Source of the DNA: Fasciolopsis buskii
Lineage: Eukaryota; Platyhelminthes; Trematoda; Plagiorchiida; Fasciolidae
Assembly (NCBI GenBank): GCA_008360955.1
Contig: LUCM01006746.1
Location: 1 to 64,000, forward strand
DNA length: 64,000 nucleotides
Reading direction: 5' to 3'
Notes under the pieces: generated by a model
Told to the model about the DNA's origin: nothing
Databases searched by the model: none
What the model saw: only the letters and a program-made list of their open reading frames with translations
Made by a program: the position numbers and the translations under genes
Shown here: positions 1 through 12,878 of the stretch, piece by piece
Numbering within the stretch: the stretch's first letter is position 1
Layout: each line of letters starts with the position of its first letter

Positions 1-801
1 TCCAAACATGCACATACTTGTACACTGGGAATTGATTGATACTTCTCACGAGAATGGAATCTGTAGCAACAGGAGTGTGCATGGAAGCTGTTCGTCGAAG
101 AGTCGACAGAAGATTCACAACTGTTATTCGTTGATACGGTTCCACCTACTGACTTTGAGCTCATTGTACTGAGGACGCTTTCCAGGCAAAATGTCCGCCA
201 CGGCCTCCCAACAGTTGCCTACTTGGTGAACATAAAACAACACTGTTAACATTTAACCACCAATATGTTGGTCTCCCTGCCCTCTACTTAGAGACTGTCT
301 TGGTAACATACAACTCTCTCTCGGGATGAAGTCACGCAAATGACTGTGATCACGCCAACCGCTCGCTGTGACGATAACCAGCGTTCCTTGCTGCGCTGTT
401 GTTTGTTATAGCTCATCAGTGTAGGTTTTGATCACGGTAGGTAGAGATTATACGTTGTTGGTACTTGCGAACACGGGTCTTAGTAATAGAGTGGCTAAGC
501 AGCCCTGCTAAGGTCGTCTGAGTAACAGTGTAAATGTTTCATTAAAATCGACTTAATGACCTGTTTCTGCCAATGTGCCCGGCCTTGTTCTTGAAACTAC
601 TTCAGTTTTATTTTTGTTGGTCTTGAAGAATAGTGGATTTGCTATGGGATTGATGTACTGTTGCAGTTAAATTTAAATAACCACACCGTCAACGAAAATA
701 CAGCTGACGAGTTGCTATTTTTTAAAACTTCACATCGGCGATAGCATCTAACCGCAGATATCGGACTTTTCCATTTTCCCTACAACTGCTTACGGGTTCA
801 G
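1..801. other. unrecognised flank, probably intron upstream of the transporter exon
   Basis: No repeat, RNA gene or convincing frame is seen here. A short open stretch on the minus strand near 100-235 is too short to call. The right end, with a pyrimidine-containing stretch and a terminal CAG at 799-801, fits a 3' splice site for the exon that follows, so at least the right part is probably intron. Confidence 0.4.
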
Positions 802-1130
802 GTTACATTATCGATTCGACTGGATCACAAAACCCAGCTTTTATCATCTCTGGTTTTGGTATGGTCTTTTCGGGATTGGCTGTGGTGCCTATAATAGTTC
901 AACGTATGCGAAGAAAACGCAGCCGCCGACAACGCTATGCATCAAGTCACCAGGAACAGGAACAGCAGCAACAAGAACAGCAAAAGCATGAACCATCAGA
1001 GAAAAAAACAGTGGGAAACTCGGGATTGTATTCTCCAAGTGGACCAGAACAATGTCCTAGAGATCACGATTTCCGTTTCGATACAGATCTCGGCCGAATA
1101 ACTGCAGATCAGTTGGCAGTCGTTTGCTAA
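802..1130 (+). CDS. terminal exon of an SLC16/monocarboxylate-transporter-like membrane protein (partial)
   Basis: The frame is open from a splice-acceptor-like CAG (ending at 801) to a TAA stop at 1128-1130; the first codon is split, with its G coming from the previous exon. It encodes about 109 residues. The first 35 or so include YIIDSTGSQNPAFIISGFG followed by a hydrophobic run and a basic RMRRKRSRRQR stop-transfer cluster. This is the layout of the last membrane helix of SLC16-type proton-linked carboxylate transporters, where G-x-x-x-D-x-T-G-S-x-x-x-A-F precedes helix 12. The rest is a hydrophilic cytoplasmic tail with a Q/E-rich stretch (residues about 53-66 of the exon). The ATG at 861 lies inside the helix, so it is not taken as the start. 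Earlier exons would lie to the left, outside the window. The family is recognised from motif memory. It could be another MFS-fold transporter; the exon itself is fairly secure. Confidence 0.55.
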
Positions 1131-3620
1131 TTGATTGCCTTAACTGTGTTTTTCTTGCGGAACCAAATATCACAGTTGCAATTCTTTTGCTGTTTGGGAG
1201 GAGCATCTTGAAGACCGATCGATTATTTACCCATTTACTGTTTCATCAACTATCACTTTTTTGGGATCTAGTCGTCTTATATTACTCATTCTCTCTTTAA
1301 AGTTCACTTACTTCCCCGTTCGCACATACTTGTTCACTTTGTTCTTTAACTGTTAGGATGTCTTTACATACAGATAACAAACAAACGGGTAACATTCCAG
1401 TTTTATCTGTACTTCATAATTTTCGCCTGGCTCATTCTCACTTCGAATAGAACAGCTTATTCGTTCACGCCTTAAGATTAACGTTTTGCCTCTGTTTGAT
1501 CATCACCCTAACTCTGCCTCTTTTGTGCTTTCTCTTTTTTGTCGCAAATCATCCACTCTTGTTTTGATTTCCTTTATATATTGGACATTTTTATTCGTCT
1601 GTTTTACTCCAAAGAAAAACAAACACGAAAACCAAAAAAAGCAAATACAATTCCGAGTCTATTTTGATCTTTGTTGTAATTTTCCTATTTTTTCATCTTA
1701 TTTCTATTTCTGATTTTTCTTATCTTTCGTCCTAAACGGTTGTTCGTGCATCATTGCGCAAACTGCCTGTAGTCATCATAGTCATCGGCACGGTTATCAT
1801 CGAAGTCGTCCTCACAACCATCAGAATCTCATCATCTTCGTAATGATTGGTATTGTTCACTTGCGATGGTTCGCATTGTTCGTTTGCTCATCCACCGTGC
1901 ACACATGCATGAACTCAGTACATTCAAGTTCCAGTCCATTTCTCATTATCATTGTCATTAAGATTGCACTTTGCTTCTTTCAGGCCCCATTCTATTCTCG
2001 GTACTGTTTCTAATACCACCAGAACTACTGGCAGTAATGTGAATATTCTTTTCCATTCACCACTACAGAATGCGACCTACACCTGTGGTCAAACAAGAAG
2101 TTTTGCCCAGTCAAACCTGCCTTTCCGCCTGCACGCAGTAACAGTTAGTTTTTAAAATGTAAATTCATACTTTCACTATTAGTAAGACTAAGTAAAAAGC
2201 GTGTGCTCAACACCCAGTTCTTTCCTCTTGGAGCCAATTTGAATCAGTTGAGAAAATCACCATAATCATACATCATTTGCACACACACCGTCTTTCGCCA
2301 TCCCTGTTGCATATTTTGATTTCTATTTTCAACTTTTTCATTTGTCCCATTTTACCAACTCCGCACAGCCCTATACTAAAAACTCGTCATCTAATTCATT
2401 CTACATTGGTACCAGTTGGTGTGATCATGTGGTTACTGTTGAGTACTGTGCGTACGCGGCTCGAAAGGTGGCATCCACTCTTCGATGATTCTTTTCGGAT
2501 TTGAAATAACCCTGGTGCGTTTTCCGTCCGGAGAATTAGTACTGTTTATATTGATCTGAGTAGCATGTTTACCGGTATTCATAGTTTATTTTCTCTTTCT
2601 CCGTATTTGTCGAACACTCACAAGCACACATATATACGAGCTCGAAAATCCAGTAGATCTAACTGGAATACTTGATTAGAGAATTTATTTTTATATCGCA
2701 CAGTCTAAAACATACTGAAGGGCTCCACGTCATTCTCATCGTCGTCACTACAGTCACCTACGTGAGACATGGAAAATGTTCAACTAGTATCACCTATCAT
2801 TGGAAACACTTACATTATAACACTGAACTGAACAATATCTGATAAGAAATGCGCCCTTGTTGTTTGATTGTTTGTAACACTTTTGTACAAAAAATAAATG
2901 TTGATGCCAATATTACTGCTTTTGGTCATTGTTATTTTGAGATATCTTAAATTCAGTTTACCAACGACAAAACTCAAATGAATTTGGTTGCTTGTTTTTA
3001 CCGTTATCGTTTTTGAATTTACATTAGTTTTTGGTTTAGTCAAAATGGATGTATACTTTTATCTCTATTGGCGACTTCAACGTGGTTTCAAGAGTGCGAA
3101 TGATGGGGAATCGCCCAAAGTCTCGGATTTAGATGTCGCATGTAAAACTGGTTGACCATTGAGTTTCGTTGTGCACTGACGCAGGATTTAAACATAGCAC
3201 ATTGAAAAGTGTATCATTCAACTGCCTTTGGTTCACTTGTAAGGAATCAGGTCCTTCTTGTGAATGTTGACAGCACAGTTTGTTCCACAATGTGGGACAG
3301 ACGACTGAACCTTATCAATTTTCATATGATCACCCACAGCGTTCACACAATATAACGGATTTTTATTCTCCCATGCAGCTGTGTGGATCGTATTTCACGA
3401 AGAACAGTGTGACTGAAAGAAGAATTGTTAACACTGAAGTCATGTACTATTTATCAACACCTGTGCAGTATTTCAGAAAAGGACAGTCACTTACGGGCTG
3501 ATGAAATAGGTGACTGATACCGTAATGGTGCTAACCCATGAGGTTCACATCTGGTTTCTGCAATGTGGTTAACCAAAAGACCACTAATGCGATCATGAAA
3601 ACGCCCATTTTTATTAGTTT
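1131..3620. other. T-rich 3' flank, probably includes the 3' UTR of the transporter gene
   Basis: The sequence after the stop is T-rich and short frames in it look random. An AATAAA hexamer occurs at 2893-2898, but no definite cleavage site can be chosen. No repeat or RNA gene is recognised. Confidence 0.35.
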
Positions 3621-3926
3621 TCAGTCTTGAAACTCCTCACTGCAACTCAGAAGCATGCCCGAGGTAGATGAATGCCACCCTCGTACTCAGAAGAAAGAGT
3701 TCTGCTTTCGATTGAATACCAAGCCGTTGAGTTCTTCCACCACCAAACTTGTGGGTCGTTCCAATGGTTTGCCACTACGCAATGGCCGGATACTTAAGCG
3801 GTGTGCTCGTAAAATGTTCCCGGAATGTGTAGTCTCTAGAGCATGCAGCACCAGATGATCGATTTTTCGCCGTATTCGCTTCTTTCCTTTCGCGGTGGCG
3901 GAAGTGGTGTCATCTTGCCATGCCAA
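3621..3926. other. coding-like block of unknown identity, open on both strands
   Basis: A plus-strand frame (3655-3858, 67 codons) and a minus-strand frame (3926-3687, 79 codons) overlap. The minus frame is rich in basic and alcohol residues with a GKKRIRRK cluster and no internal stop; the plus frame has KxxLKRC-like basic patches. Mutual openness of two opposite frames often means one real (or formerly real) coding strand and a shadow. I cannot say which strand it is, and no family is recognised. It could equally be a fragment of an unknown interspersed repeat. Confidence 0.2.
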
Positions 3927-6254
3927 TGCACACTTTGTGGCTTTGTTTTTACTTTGGAGGTGTGAGAATGGAAGTTGCGACGCTCAAAGCGAGTCACCTT
4001 TCAGTGTCTTCCCAAATGAAATTAGTTTAGCGTATCTTTTTTGTATGCTGATTTTGGAGGACTTGATAACGATCGCGTCAAACTTTTGTCCCATAACTGC
4101 GATGCCTGGAGAGAAGCCAAAATTCTGACCAAACGCTGGATGCTCCAAGCCTGGCTGTACTGCCACAAAGTTGGTGTATGACAGATTTCGCAGTCTATCA
4201 AAAATAAATTTTTATTGTACGTCCTGAAGATATCACAAGGGCTTGTTACGGGTCTCGCTCAAACGACGTGCGCCATATATTTCTTTGGCCCGGTGGTTTG
4301 GAGGTGAATACTGCTTGTCGCCTTTACCGATTATTTAACATTTCGGGTTTAGTCTTACTAAAGTATAGTAGAAAATCCAAATTTCAGTGATATAGCATAT
4401 GAGAAAAGCAATCACATACGGGACACGTTTTGAGATCCTGTTCACTTTTACAAGTTTATATATAGACACATCCTGGAAATGAGCCTGATGGGGGCCTGTA
4501 CCGGCGCATTAAGGAGATCTCTGAGTCGTCTAATCGGCTCTTGGGTTTACAGTAATCGAGATTGACCTATCTAATTCTGCACCTGTTGTTCGATTGATCA
4601 TCATTTCTAAGATACTTTGAGTCAGAGTCCAATTGACGACTTTTTCCTCTTTGGATTGCCTTTGGGTGGCAAAACAGACCCTCAATAAATGCATATATTA
4701 GTTCATTTTCAAGAAGGAACGTCTGCACAGGTATTCGACTCTGATTGAAATAGTCCCGACTTTATTTATATCTACTCGGCTATATGCATCCTTAGCATCG
4801 GATAATAATAAGATAGTATTTTATCACTGAGCTTGCCATGTCTTTTCAGTATGTTTCTATATGGAGCAGCGATATTGCTGTTTCAACATATTTGGCAGGC
4901 TTCACCACCCGTATCTTTTCGGACTCATTCTCCGGATTCCCATCAACTGCGACCCTGAGAGTATTGTCAGAATAGCTGTTCCTCAGCCTAGTTCGAGGAC
5001 AAGATTGAAGGCTATCCAATTTCCGTGACTCGTGCGCAGGCCAGTAAGGGGATCATCCAAAATGAAACCTACAAAAGTGGAGAACCTGAAGGAATTGCGG
5101 TCACCAACCAGTGAGCGTCGACGTGAAACAATCCATACATATCGTTCGATTGCGTCTAATGAACGAAGGTCGTGGTTAGTCGGTGGCTGTTGTTTGAGTA
5201 AATAGGATGGGATTGGTTCAAGACCGAGATGACCTGTTGAAACCCTCTAGAGCTGGCGATAGATTCCGAAATAGTCGGGTTTTCGCTTTCCATGTTTAGA
5301 TTACTTGGTCTTGGCTGTTTTACGAAGCCATTTGTATAAACGCGTAACAAACTGTTTTATTGTTTTCCGTTTCTATGCTACCGTTGTTTCACGTTAGCCC
5401 TATGGCGAACGACCAAAATTAATCGGTGCTGTGTTTGGATTGGTCATTAGCTAGCCAGTCACGAGTCCTTATGATGTACTTAAGCATGAATTTGAATTGC
5501 TTCCCAACACTGTTGTTGTTGTTCTGTTCTACCAGTTTTCAGCTTTAAAAAAACTGATGTGGTCGCACTCATTAAACTGCTTGTAGTTTGATCCACATCT
5601 TATGTCAATAGATGGAGATCATAATAACCTTATGCAACATCGAAAAGTTATCTGGGAATAGCTGAATCAAAGGTTACCCTTTGTCTTTCTAGTTTCGAGA
5701 AAATCTGCATGTAAATAATTCAGCCTACACCGGGACATCGGTTGCGTTCGAAATCTGGGCTAGGTTAGCTTGGATCAGCCGGCAAAGCAACACGAAGGAA
5801 TGTCAGATATCAGTTCCACCAACCGCATTGACCGATAAGGAACACTGAATGTGACAGATATTCTCGCATATTTTCCAACCTACTGACAACAAAAGATGGT
5901 ACTAATTTTGTGGAGAATTTTAACATGAGTTTGGTGTTACGGATACGGAAAAATTCTCTCCAACTAAACACATCTAGCAGTCGATGCAGCGAGTTGGAAC
6001 CTAACAAGCAGCCTTCCAATTCCCAGTCATGTAGTTTCGCCTATCGGCTAAAACACTTAGCGCAAAGCACGCAATTCGATTCCCAGTTTTGCTTTTTGGA
6101 TGACAATTTGAATAATCTTGTTTAGATCATGAGACTAGCCTTATTTAGTTACTTCTTAGTGGGATAAATGGTGCAGCTATTTTATCTCTTAGCTTTTACT
6201 CCTTTTAATAATAAAACGACAGCATGGAAATCGCGGCTAACTAGGGACTGCCTT
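3927..6254. other. no recognised feature
   Basis: Six-frame openings are short and compositionally ordinary. A minus frame at 6019-5810 and a plus frame at 5910-6125 overlap, with no motif in either. No tandem repeat or tRNA-like sequence was convincing. Confidence 0.3.
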
Positions 6255-6286
6255 GGGTGGGGGGTGGGGGATGGGATAGGAGTGGG
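6255..6286 (+). other. G-rich run with quadruplex potential
   Basis: Five runs of at least three G (starting 6255, 6259, 6266, 6273 and 6284) are separated by loops of 1, 1, 2 and 8 bases. This satisfies the usual four-run quadruplex pattern on the plus strand. No gene is near enough to assign a promoter or UTR role. Confidence 0.5.
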
Positions 6287-8842
6287 TTCGCGGTGGAAGC
6301 CTTTGAATCCGCGACCATTTTATTGAAACGCTACAATGTTGATTGTTTGATCACCGTCGATGAAGGTCCTAACTTTGTTATTTGGACTCCGTCTGACGCT
6401 ACTGACATTTTGCAGCGAAAAATTTACAATTTTTATTGCCAATAATCCAGGGGTTGGTTTACTGTCTTATCCACCCCAATCCCAAGGACCCTGATAACCC
6501 ATTAGTTTTCATGGAGATATATTGAATTTAGACCATATCGATTGTCACTGTTCTGTTCGAAATGACGATTGATCGTTTGTTCATCATAGAAAGCTACACT
6601 ATGGTGTTGTAATGGACGCTGTGATAAGCGCCTTTTTGAGTGAAGTTGGTGGCATTATCCCCCTAGAAGAACACGAAAGCGGAAAACCCAGCTTGAGCCA
6701 AAATCCAGATGATGTATCAGCCGGCAGCGGCACTTACACGACCAGAACAATATGACAGTCCACGGGGTGTACACTGCAATACCGTATGCACCATATGACC
6801 TTCCAAATTAAACAAACACATCGACAACCGATCATTTTGTTCTAGAACTGGTGCGGTAGATAATAGATAAATAGAATACAGATTAGCTCACGAGGACGTG
6901 AACAACGGCCGATGTTAAACGACGCAGACAAAGAGCCTAGACAATTAGCATCTCAGAAGCTTATAGATGGAAAAGTCCACAAATCAAATATTTTGTGATC
7001 GACAAGTCTTTTTAGGATTAGTCATTTATGCTGTTTAATTGATTCGCTTAAAATTTGCGGATGTCTAGTTCCTTTTGATTCACACCGTAAAATAAATACG
7101 GGGTTCTTGAGATCATTTAGATCTTTCAAGGTAGATGACGATGACAGCGATCCTGATAATCAAGCGGGATACAAGTAAATCCAATAAAGCACGTTTCGTA
7201 ATAATTCGGGCAGCCGGTTATACGACCTACCGTCTAGGTTAGGATATAGGAACCCATTTCAAATTTGAAGTGTTTACCAATGCTTATAGGTCACTAATTG
7301 TCTAAAGATGAGTTCTTTGTTATTCCGCCTGGACATCACACAATTATCCTTAATAAAGCGTACCGGTGCATTACCGGGTGACTTCAAATGTCTCATTTGA
7401 ATTACTTTTGGTAGGGGAGTTCAGATTTAGATGATTATAAAATCCGTTACTTAAGAAAAAATAAAAAATTGGCACCTAGGAGCTTGACGTTATTTGACAT
7501 AAAACCGTACAACTGCGGGTGATGAAATGCAGAGTGAAGTTTAAAAGAGATCCTAACAATTCACGTGTTCTTGTGAAGGCCACACTGGTTATGCAAGTTG
7601 ACAACTGCTCAAGTAGGCACAAGAACATGCTGCTCTAAGAGGATGACGAAAGCTATCCGGGGCTCCATAGTAGAAACATTGTAATCGTGGGATGTTCATA
7701 GAATATTGTTGACTCATTCACCTGTCCACTGTGCTCCTACGAATCTCCCGAATCAAATGAAAAGCGAGGTTTTGTGTGCAGCTGAAGTAGCGGTTGTAGA
7801 ACTCCACCAGTTGGACAAACACAAATGACTTCGTAGCTTCACGTTGCCGTGGCTGCGAAATCTGACATAACCAAGTATCCAAGGGGCCATGTAGTCGCGA
7901 TGATAACGTGATTGTGCTACTAATGGGTGAAACTCCTTTCCTCTGTTTGGACCTACATTAATGAAGATGCCTGGGAATGAATATTTAGAAAGATTTCGAT
8001 TCAGCTTTCTTTTCGAAGAGTTAACATAAGCAAATAGAGAATGGCTGTTGCGAATTCATCACATCGAATTTGAGAGCTTAGCACGTTTGTCTCTTCGTTC
8101 GTGAGAGTTTCTTTGAAAGGCATTGGGAATACTCATACAAATCATTGGGAAACGGTTTTCGATTCTAGAGATTCCGACCAGTTTTCTCCTCAACTATCCA
8201 AATCTGCTCATTTGTAAAGAGGTGAGAAAACCGAGTTACTTTTGGGATATGGAAAGACATGTTTGCAAAGTTGATTTTCTATTGGTGTTTTTGGTAGGTC
8301 TTATGAGCAAAATAAAATTTTCAAAATTCTGAGCCAAGGGGCGTTTGTTGAAAATGCTTCGCCGATATTTGTGTTAGCATAAAACTTACTATGCTGTTTA
8401 ATCTGTGTTAGTTCTACTCTAAATCGTGTGAGTAGCGAATAATCGGAGCTTATCCAAAAAAAGTGTAATGTATCTGAAACGTTCTGCCGTCAAATCTATT
8501 TGGTTTTTGCGAATGTCGTGATGGCGCAGTTTTACGCAAATATTTATTTAGGTATGTATATAGTGCGGGAGTTATCAAGCAATTGCTCGATTGGTCTTAG
8601 AACTTTAACTGCAGGTAATCACTAATTTCCCCAAAGACAGATAACAAGATAATGTATGAATCATGCCCAAGATTGACCGCCATAATGGGGAGTTTGTATT
8701 ACCGGATTGATGTAACCATGGGATCCAACCAAGACACAGGACATTAACGCTAGGTGTTGGAGAACATTTAAATGAAGAAGATGGGATAACAATATCATGG
8801 GCCGCAGTACTGATACAAGGGCCTCAGACCATCTGACGATGT
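6287..8842. other. no recognised feature
   Basis: AT-rich sequence with scattered short frames only. A 62-codon frame at 6257-6445 and a 69-codon frame at 8123-8332 have no motif and no strong splice context. Confidence 0.3.
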
Positions 8843-9145
8843 TCACAATACTTGACGGTTGACCAGACCGAGTAAGTTTGGAGTGTTACACGCCAGGCTC
8901 GAAATACGAACTAAACGCACGGGTGAGCCCTTGACTCGTAGTCGCGTAACGGTTCTGGTATTGGTCGAAGCAATAAATACGGGATCGAAGTCTGAAGGTA
9001 AGTTTCTCACTAGGTTGTTAGGGCACACCAGAACGAGTGGAGACGGTTTATTTACTTCAGGCAAGCTACCAAGCAAGTGGTAGAAAAACACGTCATATGT
9101 ACGGAAAACTCTGGCGTAGGTACACTTTAAGTTAACCAGAAACAC
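8843..9145 (-). other. coding-like block of unknown identity, open on both strands
   Basis: The minus frame is open for 100 codons, and an opposite plus frame is open at 8859-9083 (74 codons). The minus product is rich in V, L, R, N and P, without transmembrane periodicity or a known motif. This segment is less AT-rich than its neighbours, which by itself lengthens open frames. It might be a decayed repeat-derived coding segment. There is no second copy elsewhere in the window to test that. Confidence 0.2.
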
Positions 9146-10764
9146 ACTGACCCTGCGACTTAACGCAATAGTATTAAAATCAGCAAGTCAGAAGACAATA
9201 ATTTCCGAAGTGGAAATTTTGGTTTTGCCAGTAAAGGAAAGAAAATTAGGAACAATTCGAAAACTCAACATTTTTACCGGATTTAGACGTGTAATAATTC
9301 TGACTTCTTCGAATTGTGAGAAACTTGGTCATCTCACTAACAAGGTATGCAAACAAATGGTTTTACAAACATGAAAAATCAGTACACCTGTAAGCGATGC
9401 TTCAATTTCGGGAAGCAGAAATTGGAAACAAACTGTACAGTTGTGCCACGGAATCGATCAGCTGCCGCGGCGTACATGTCACGAATACGAACTCATATGC
9501 TTTCGGTGATTTTCATATTTACCAGTCTAAACCGAAAACAATAGATACAACGTAGGCTTATTTATTGTTAGCAAAATATGAAATTAACAACCGTTTAATG
9601 GTGAATTATCCATAGATCTGATGGATAAATGAAGAAGCGAACAATGCGATATTTCTGAATTCATGCATTCCTGTTGCTATATTGGGTCAAAGCATACAGT
9701 GCATCAACCACAGAAAAAACGGTAGGGAGAATAATATCAATGATAGTTGTCTGCATCCTGTATTCGATCGAAACAGAAGAAAACTTAGTTCGGAGGAATT
9801 TCTGTGACTTCTCTCGACCGCGAGCGTGAAACACGGTAATTTGTGCTAGAAAAGGTGATGAAGAGTCAATGCAATGGACTAAGTCGAGCCTGGGGGTTAC
9901 TTACAATTCCTCAATGTTTCTTCAGTTTGCTCGACAGAGCACAGTAAGTCGCCAGCGAAGGTCAAATGCAAAACGAAGGAAAGTTGGTTAACCCGGAATT
10001 GCTGGACAAGGATGTAAAGGTAACATTTCGTGAATAACATTATGAGACGAGAAAAGCACGTAAAAACTGTTTTGTGACTTGCAAACAGCCATTTGTTTAG
10101 GGAAATAGAAATTGTCAGTCGGCCATTTGATACCCGTACAAAGTGGTTCGGTTTCGTTAGTCACGAGCAATCATCAGACAAAGCTTTCAGAATCAGTCGT
10201 GCACTGTTGCCCATCTCACTTACAGTTTCGGTGGCGCAAACAATGACAATGAATGAACGTTGAACCAAACCCCGAAATGACTGTGAAAATTGATGAGGCA
10301 ATTTTTTCATGTCCCTACTTGAGGGTAAATAAATGAAATAGCGGAACGCAAAAATCAGAGCAGTTGGCTCTCAGAGAATCTGTGGTTGCTAAATTCAATC
10401 AGGTAGCTTTTCGTTTGCAGAATCGTTTTGAAGCATTGTCCCACAAGCCATCCTTCTTCTCTCTACTGAAAACTTTACGAAACATTTATTTTGTTGCATT
10501 CTACTGCGGTGGTGTTTCATTATCACGCAGTTATTATTTTTTAGTTCCCCGGATGGGAAGGACGGGTAAAGGCTTTCGTCTTCTGAAAAAGGGATTTGTT
10601 CCGTTTTGAGGTACTAGACAAATGAAATCGTTTTGAAATTTCTGAAATATGAAAAACGGCGTGGTCCCGTTGTAATCTGCCACCGTCTCGGGTACCTTAA
10701 GTAAGCTTTATTAGATGGGTTTTGGTTGTAAACCTCCTGGAAGAGAAAAAAAGAAGTATAGTGA
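9146..10764. other. no recognised feature
   Basis: Only short frames are present (65 codons at 9347-9544, 81 codons at 10364-10609), with no motif. No repeat family was recognised. Confidence 0.3.
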
Positions 10765-11415
10765 AAGATCGGCTGCAAAATAATAAGTTGAACAACTACA
10801 CAGAATAAGAAAGGTTTCGAATGCAAGACCGCCACTGACTGTGGCACTCAGCCAAATCACCTAAATCACCAAATCACCCCTGTTTCGGGGCTCTCGTGGA
10901 CCCCAAATCGCTAGTCAAACTCCACCTACCCAAGCCAGTCCACTGTATAGTTTTCATACTTCTCAACCATATAATCGACTGGCCACCCTGAACCATCCTC
11001 TAACCATTACCTGTCCCTCAAATCACCGTACAGCAGGGCTAGCGCTTTGACCATGAGCAAAACATGTTCCGACCACCTGAACTTGTTCTGCTTCAGTGTT
11101 TGATTGAGCCGTAGGACCCACTACCTTACGTCTAGTTTCTCAGCTATTCAAAAAATTCGCCATTTTCTACCGATACTATACAGACAGCAGTGCTTGAACA
11201 CCGAAATTCTTTGGATGTCTTCTACCCTAGAACATTACCGACCTTACTGTTGCTGCGTGCACCTGACATTCAATAGATAAGTGAATGTCATGCTGACTCC
11301 TAAAAGTCCTCAAATTTGTGAATCCCAATCGAGCTTTCCGCATGTACGAAGACGCTTCTTCCGATATACGACAACCTACCTACTCAAGGGACCAAACCTG
11401 TTCAACTTTTTACCT
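10765..11415 (-). mobile_element. RTE-like LINE, 5'-truncated 3' end, copy 1 (dead)
   Basis: Reading the minus strand from about 11415 down, broken frames spell the C-terminal part of an RTE-type reverse transcriptase. One segment, GCRISEEASSYMRKARLGF, matches the connection region after the RT active site, and ATVRSVMF follows about 30 residues later. The last coding bases and the following untranslated tail match copy 3 (33060-34250) closely: both have a Q-W-R/G-x-x-x-x-x-R/E-x-x-L-S/I-like end, then a shared GCATTCGAAACC-type stretch and a shared tail ending near TTTTGCAG. The frame carries several stops and shifts. The 5' endonuclease and the RT fingers and palm are absent, which is typical of 5' truncation at insertion. 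Confidence 0.6.
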
Positions 11416-11427
11416 ATTGAAGATTAA

Positions 11428-11566
11428 GATTCGGGTTTGATCCACTGCGGTTCCGAAGCAGCATCCTGCACTTTGAAGATGCAAAATGCATTTCAATCGT
11501 ACTTACACCATCGTTTAAACGATGAAGAAAAAGCTGCAACTTACTTGGGTCTCACTCACCGCCACA
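11428..11566 (+). other. possible short exon, unidentified
   Basis: A frame stays open for 46 codons, ending at a TGA. It includes YLHHRLNDEEKAATYLGL, whose composition is protein-like. A CAG at 11459-11461 could be an acceptor. The downstream donor is unclear: a good CAG/GTGAGG lies in another frame at about 11632. No family is recognised, and it may be chance. Confidence 0.12.
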
Positions 11567-12812
11567 ACGTCGATCGGATGCTCTCTGTCAAACAGTTTTC
11601 CGTTTGATCAAATATCAGCGCCACTATTTCCAGGTGAGGATAGAATGATTTCCGCAATCATCTTAATGATAAAGTTGCAAAAAAATTGTGGAAGAGACCT
11701 GGTCTGACGAACACTACTTTTCTTGGTGAATCCGCATCAGAGAGCACCATATGTATGAACCCGGATTCGGCTGTTCGCATACGGAGATTGGAAGAGTGAA
11801 ATAAATATCTCCCGAACATTCTTCAGTGAGAAGTGTTGCCTCAGAATTGCTCGGTCGATTGAATTAGGTGCCACTTTTGGATTAAGGTAAGTGAAGATCT
11901 TGGGTCCACTGTGGGTTTGCCTATGTTCCAGAATGAATCTCAAAGTGAAGTTTTTTCAATAAAACCACAGCCGGGTCGAAAACCGGCTGAATTCTTGTAC
12001 ATGCACCTTTTCTCGAGTAGTAGATAATCGACGGAGAATAGTTCCCGCATGCCGGAGTAACTTCTGTGGTTCTAACCCGAGGATATTTCACCTTTTTGTA
12101 CATCGATTCACACCAGTCTTTTGGAATCTTTTCATTTTCCTAGATTGATCCGATAATTTTTGTTAACTCCGATGTTAACAATTCGCCATCACCTTGATGT
12201 AGGATGGCAAGAGTGCTTTTGATCCAGCTACCTTGTATCTGTCAAGGGAACTTCTCTCGCTAATGACTTCCATGTTGGACGGAGAACTGGTATCTACCAG
12301 CATTGGTTCACTTGTAGACAGACGTGGAAGGTTCACTGTGACAGTAGGCCAACTAAACTGTTTTCTGTAATATTCTGCCTAATTTTCAAGCCGACTGTGC
12401 TGAAAATGAATCAGTGTGTCGTCGAATTCCTGAATTATCTTGCCTACGCTGGGTAGCACTCATCACTAGTATGTAAATATATTTATCGTTCCCAAATTGT
12501 AACTTAAACCCGGGACGATGGATTGCATCCAAAGGTCATAATTGCTAGACTGCTTGTTTAGTTTTCACTTCACAAATTTATAAACTGCTTCTCGCTTACT
12601 GAATTTGTGCGCCATCAGACTCCGATGTTAGCTCAAAATCCTTAGCTCTGGGTCCGCATTCCGGTTCACGCGCAAAGGATAAACATATCGGCGATTCCTA
12701 ACACGAACGAAAAGATGTACAATGTTTACAAGTATTCTTACTAATGGGCGTACCATTGGTTCTGCATGACGAATGATTCTGTAAAAATGTGTTCGTTCTA
12801 CAATTAATAATT
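11567..12812. other. no recognised feature
   Basis: Short frames only. A CAG/GTGAGG sequence near 11632 resembles a splice donor, but there is no matching exon I can defend. Confidence 0.3.
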
Positions 12813-12878
12813 GGAGGTGGTCAAGTAGATTAAGCATCTGTCACCGAAAGGGTCAGAGGCTCGAATCCCGGATCTGCC
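12813..12878 (+). repeat. tRNA-like repeat head (Leu/Ser type), SINE-like
   Basis: The sequence starts GGAGGTGGTCAAGTAGATTA, close to the A box of class II tRNAs, and has a good B box, GGCTCGAATCC, about 37 bases further on. The acceptor ends do not pair well, so it is not a working tRNA. It aligns over its first 35 bases with the repeat at 24531 (GGTGGYCAAGYRGAYTARGC). A tRNA-derived SINE or tRNA pseudogene is the likeliest reading. Confidence 0.45.

Noticed and set aside
4500..5060. Possible further retroelement fragment on the minus strand
   Set aside because: Translations look vaguely polymerase-like, but no motif could be placed.
5720..5770. GCGTTCGAAATCTGG resembling a tRNA B box
   Set aside because: The surrounding sequence gives no cloverleaf and no related copy.
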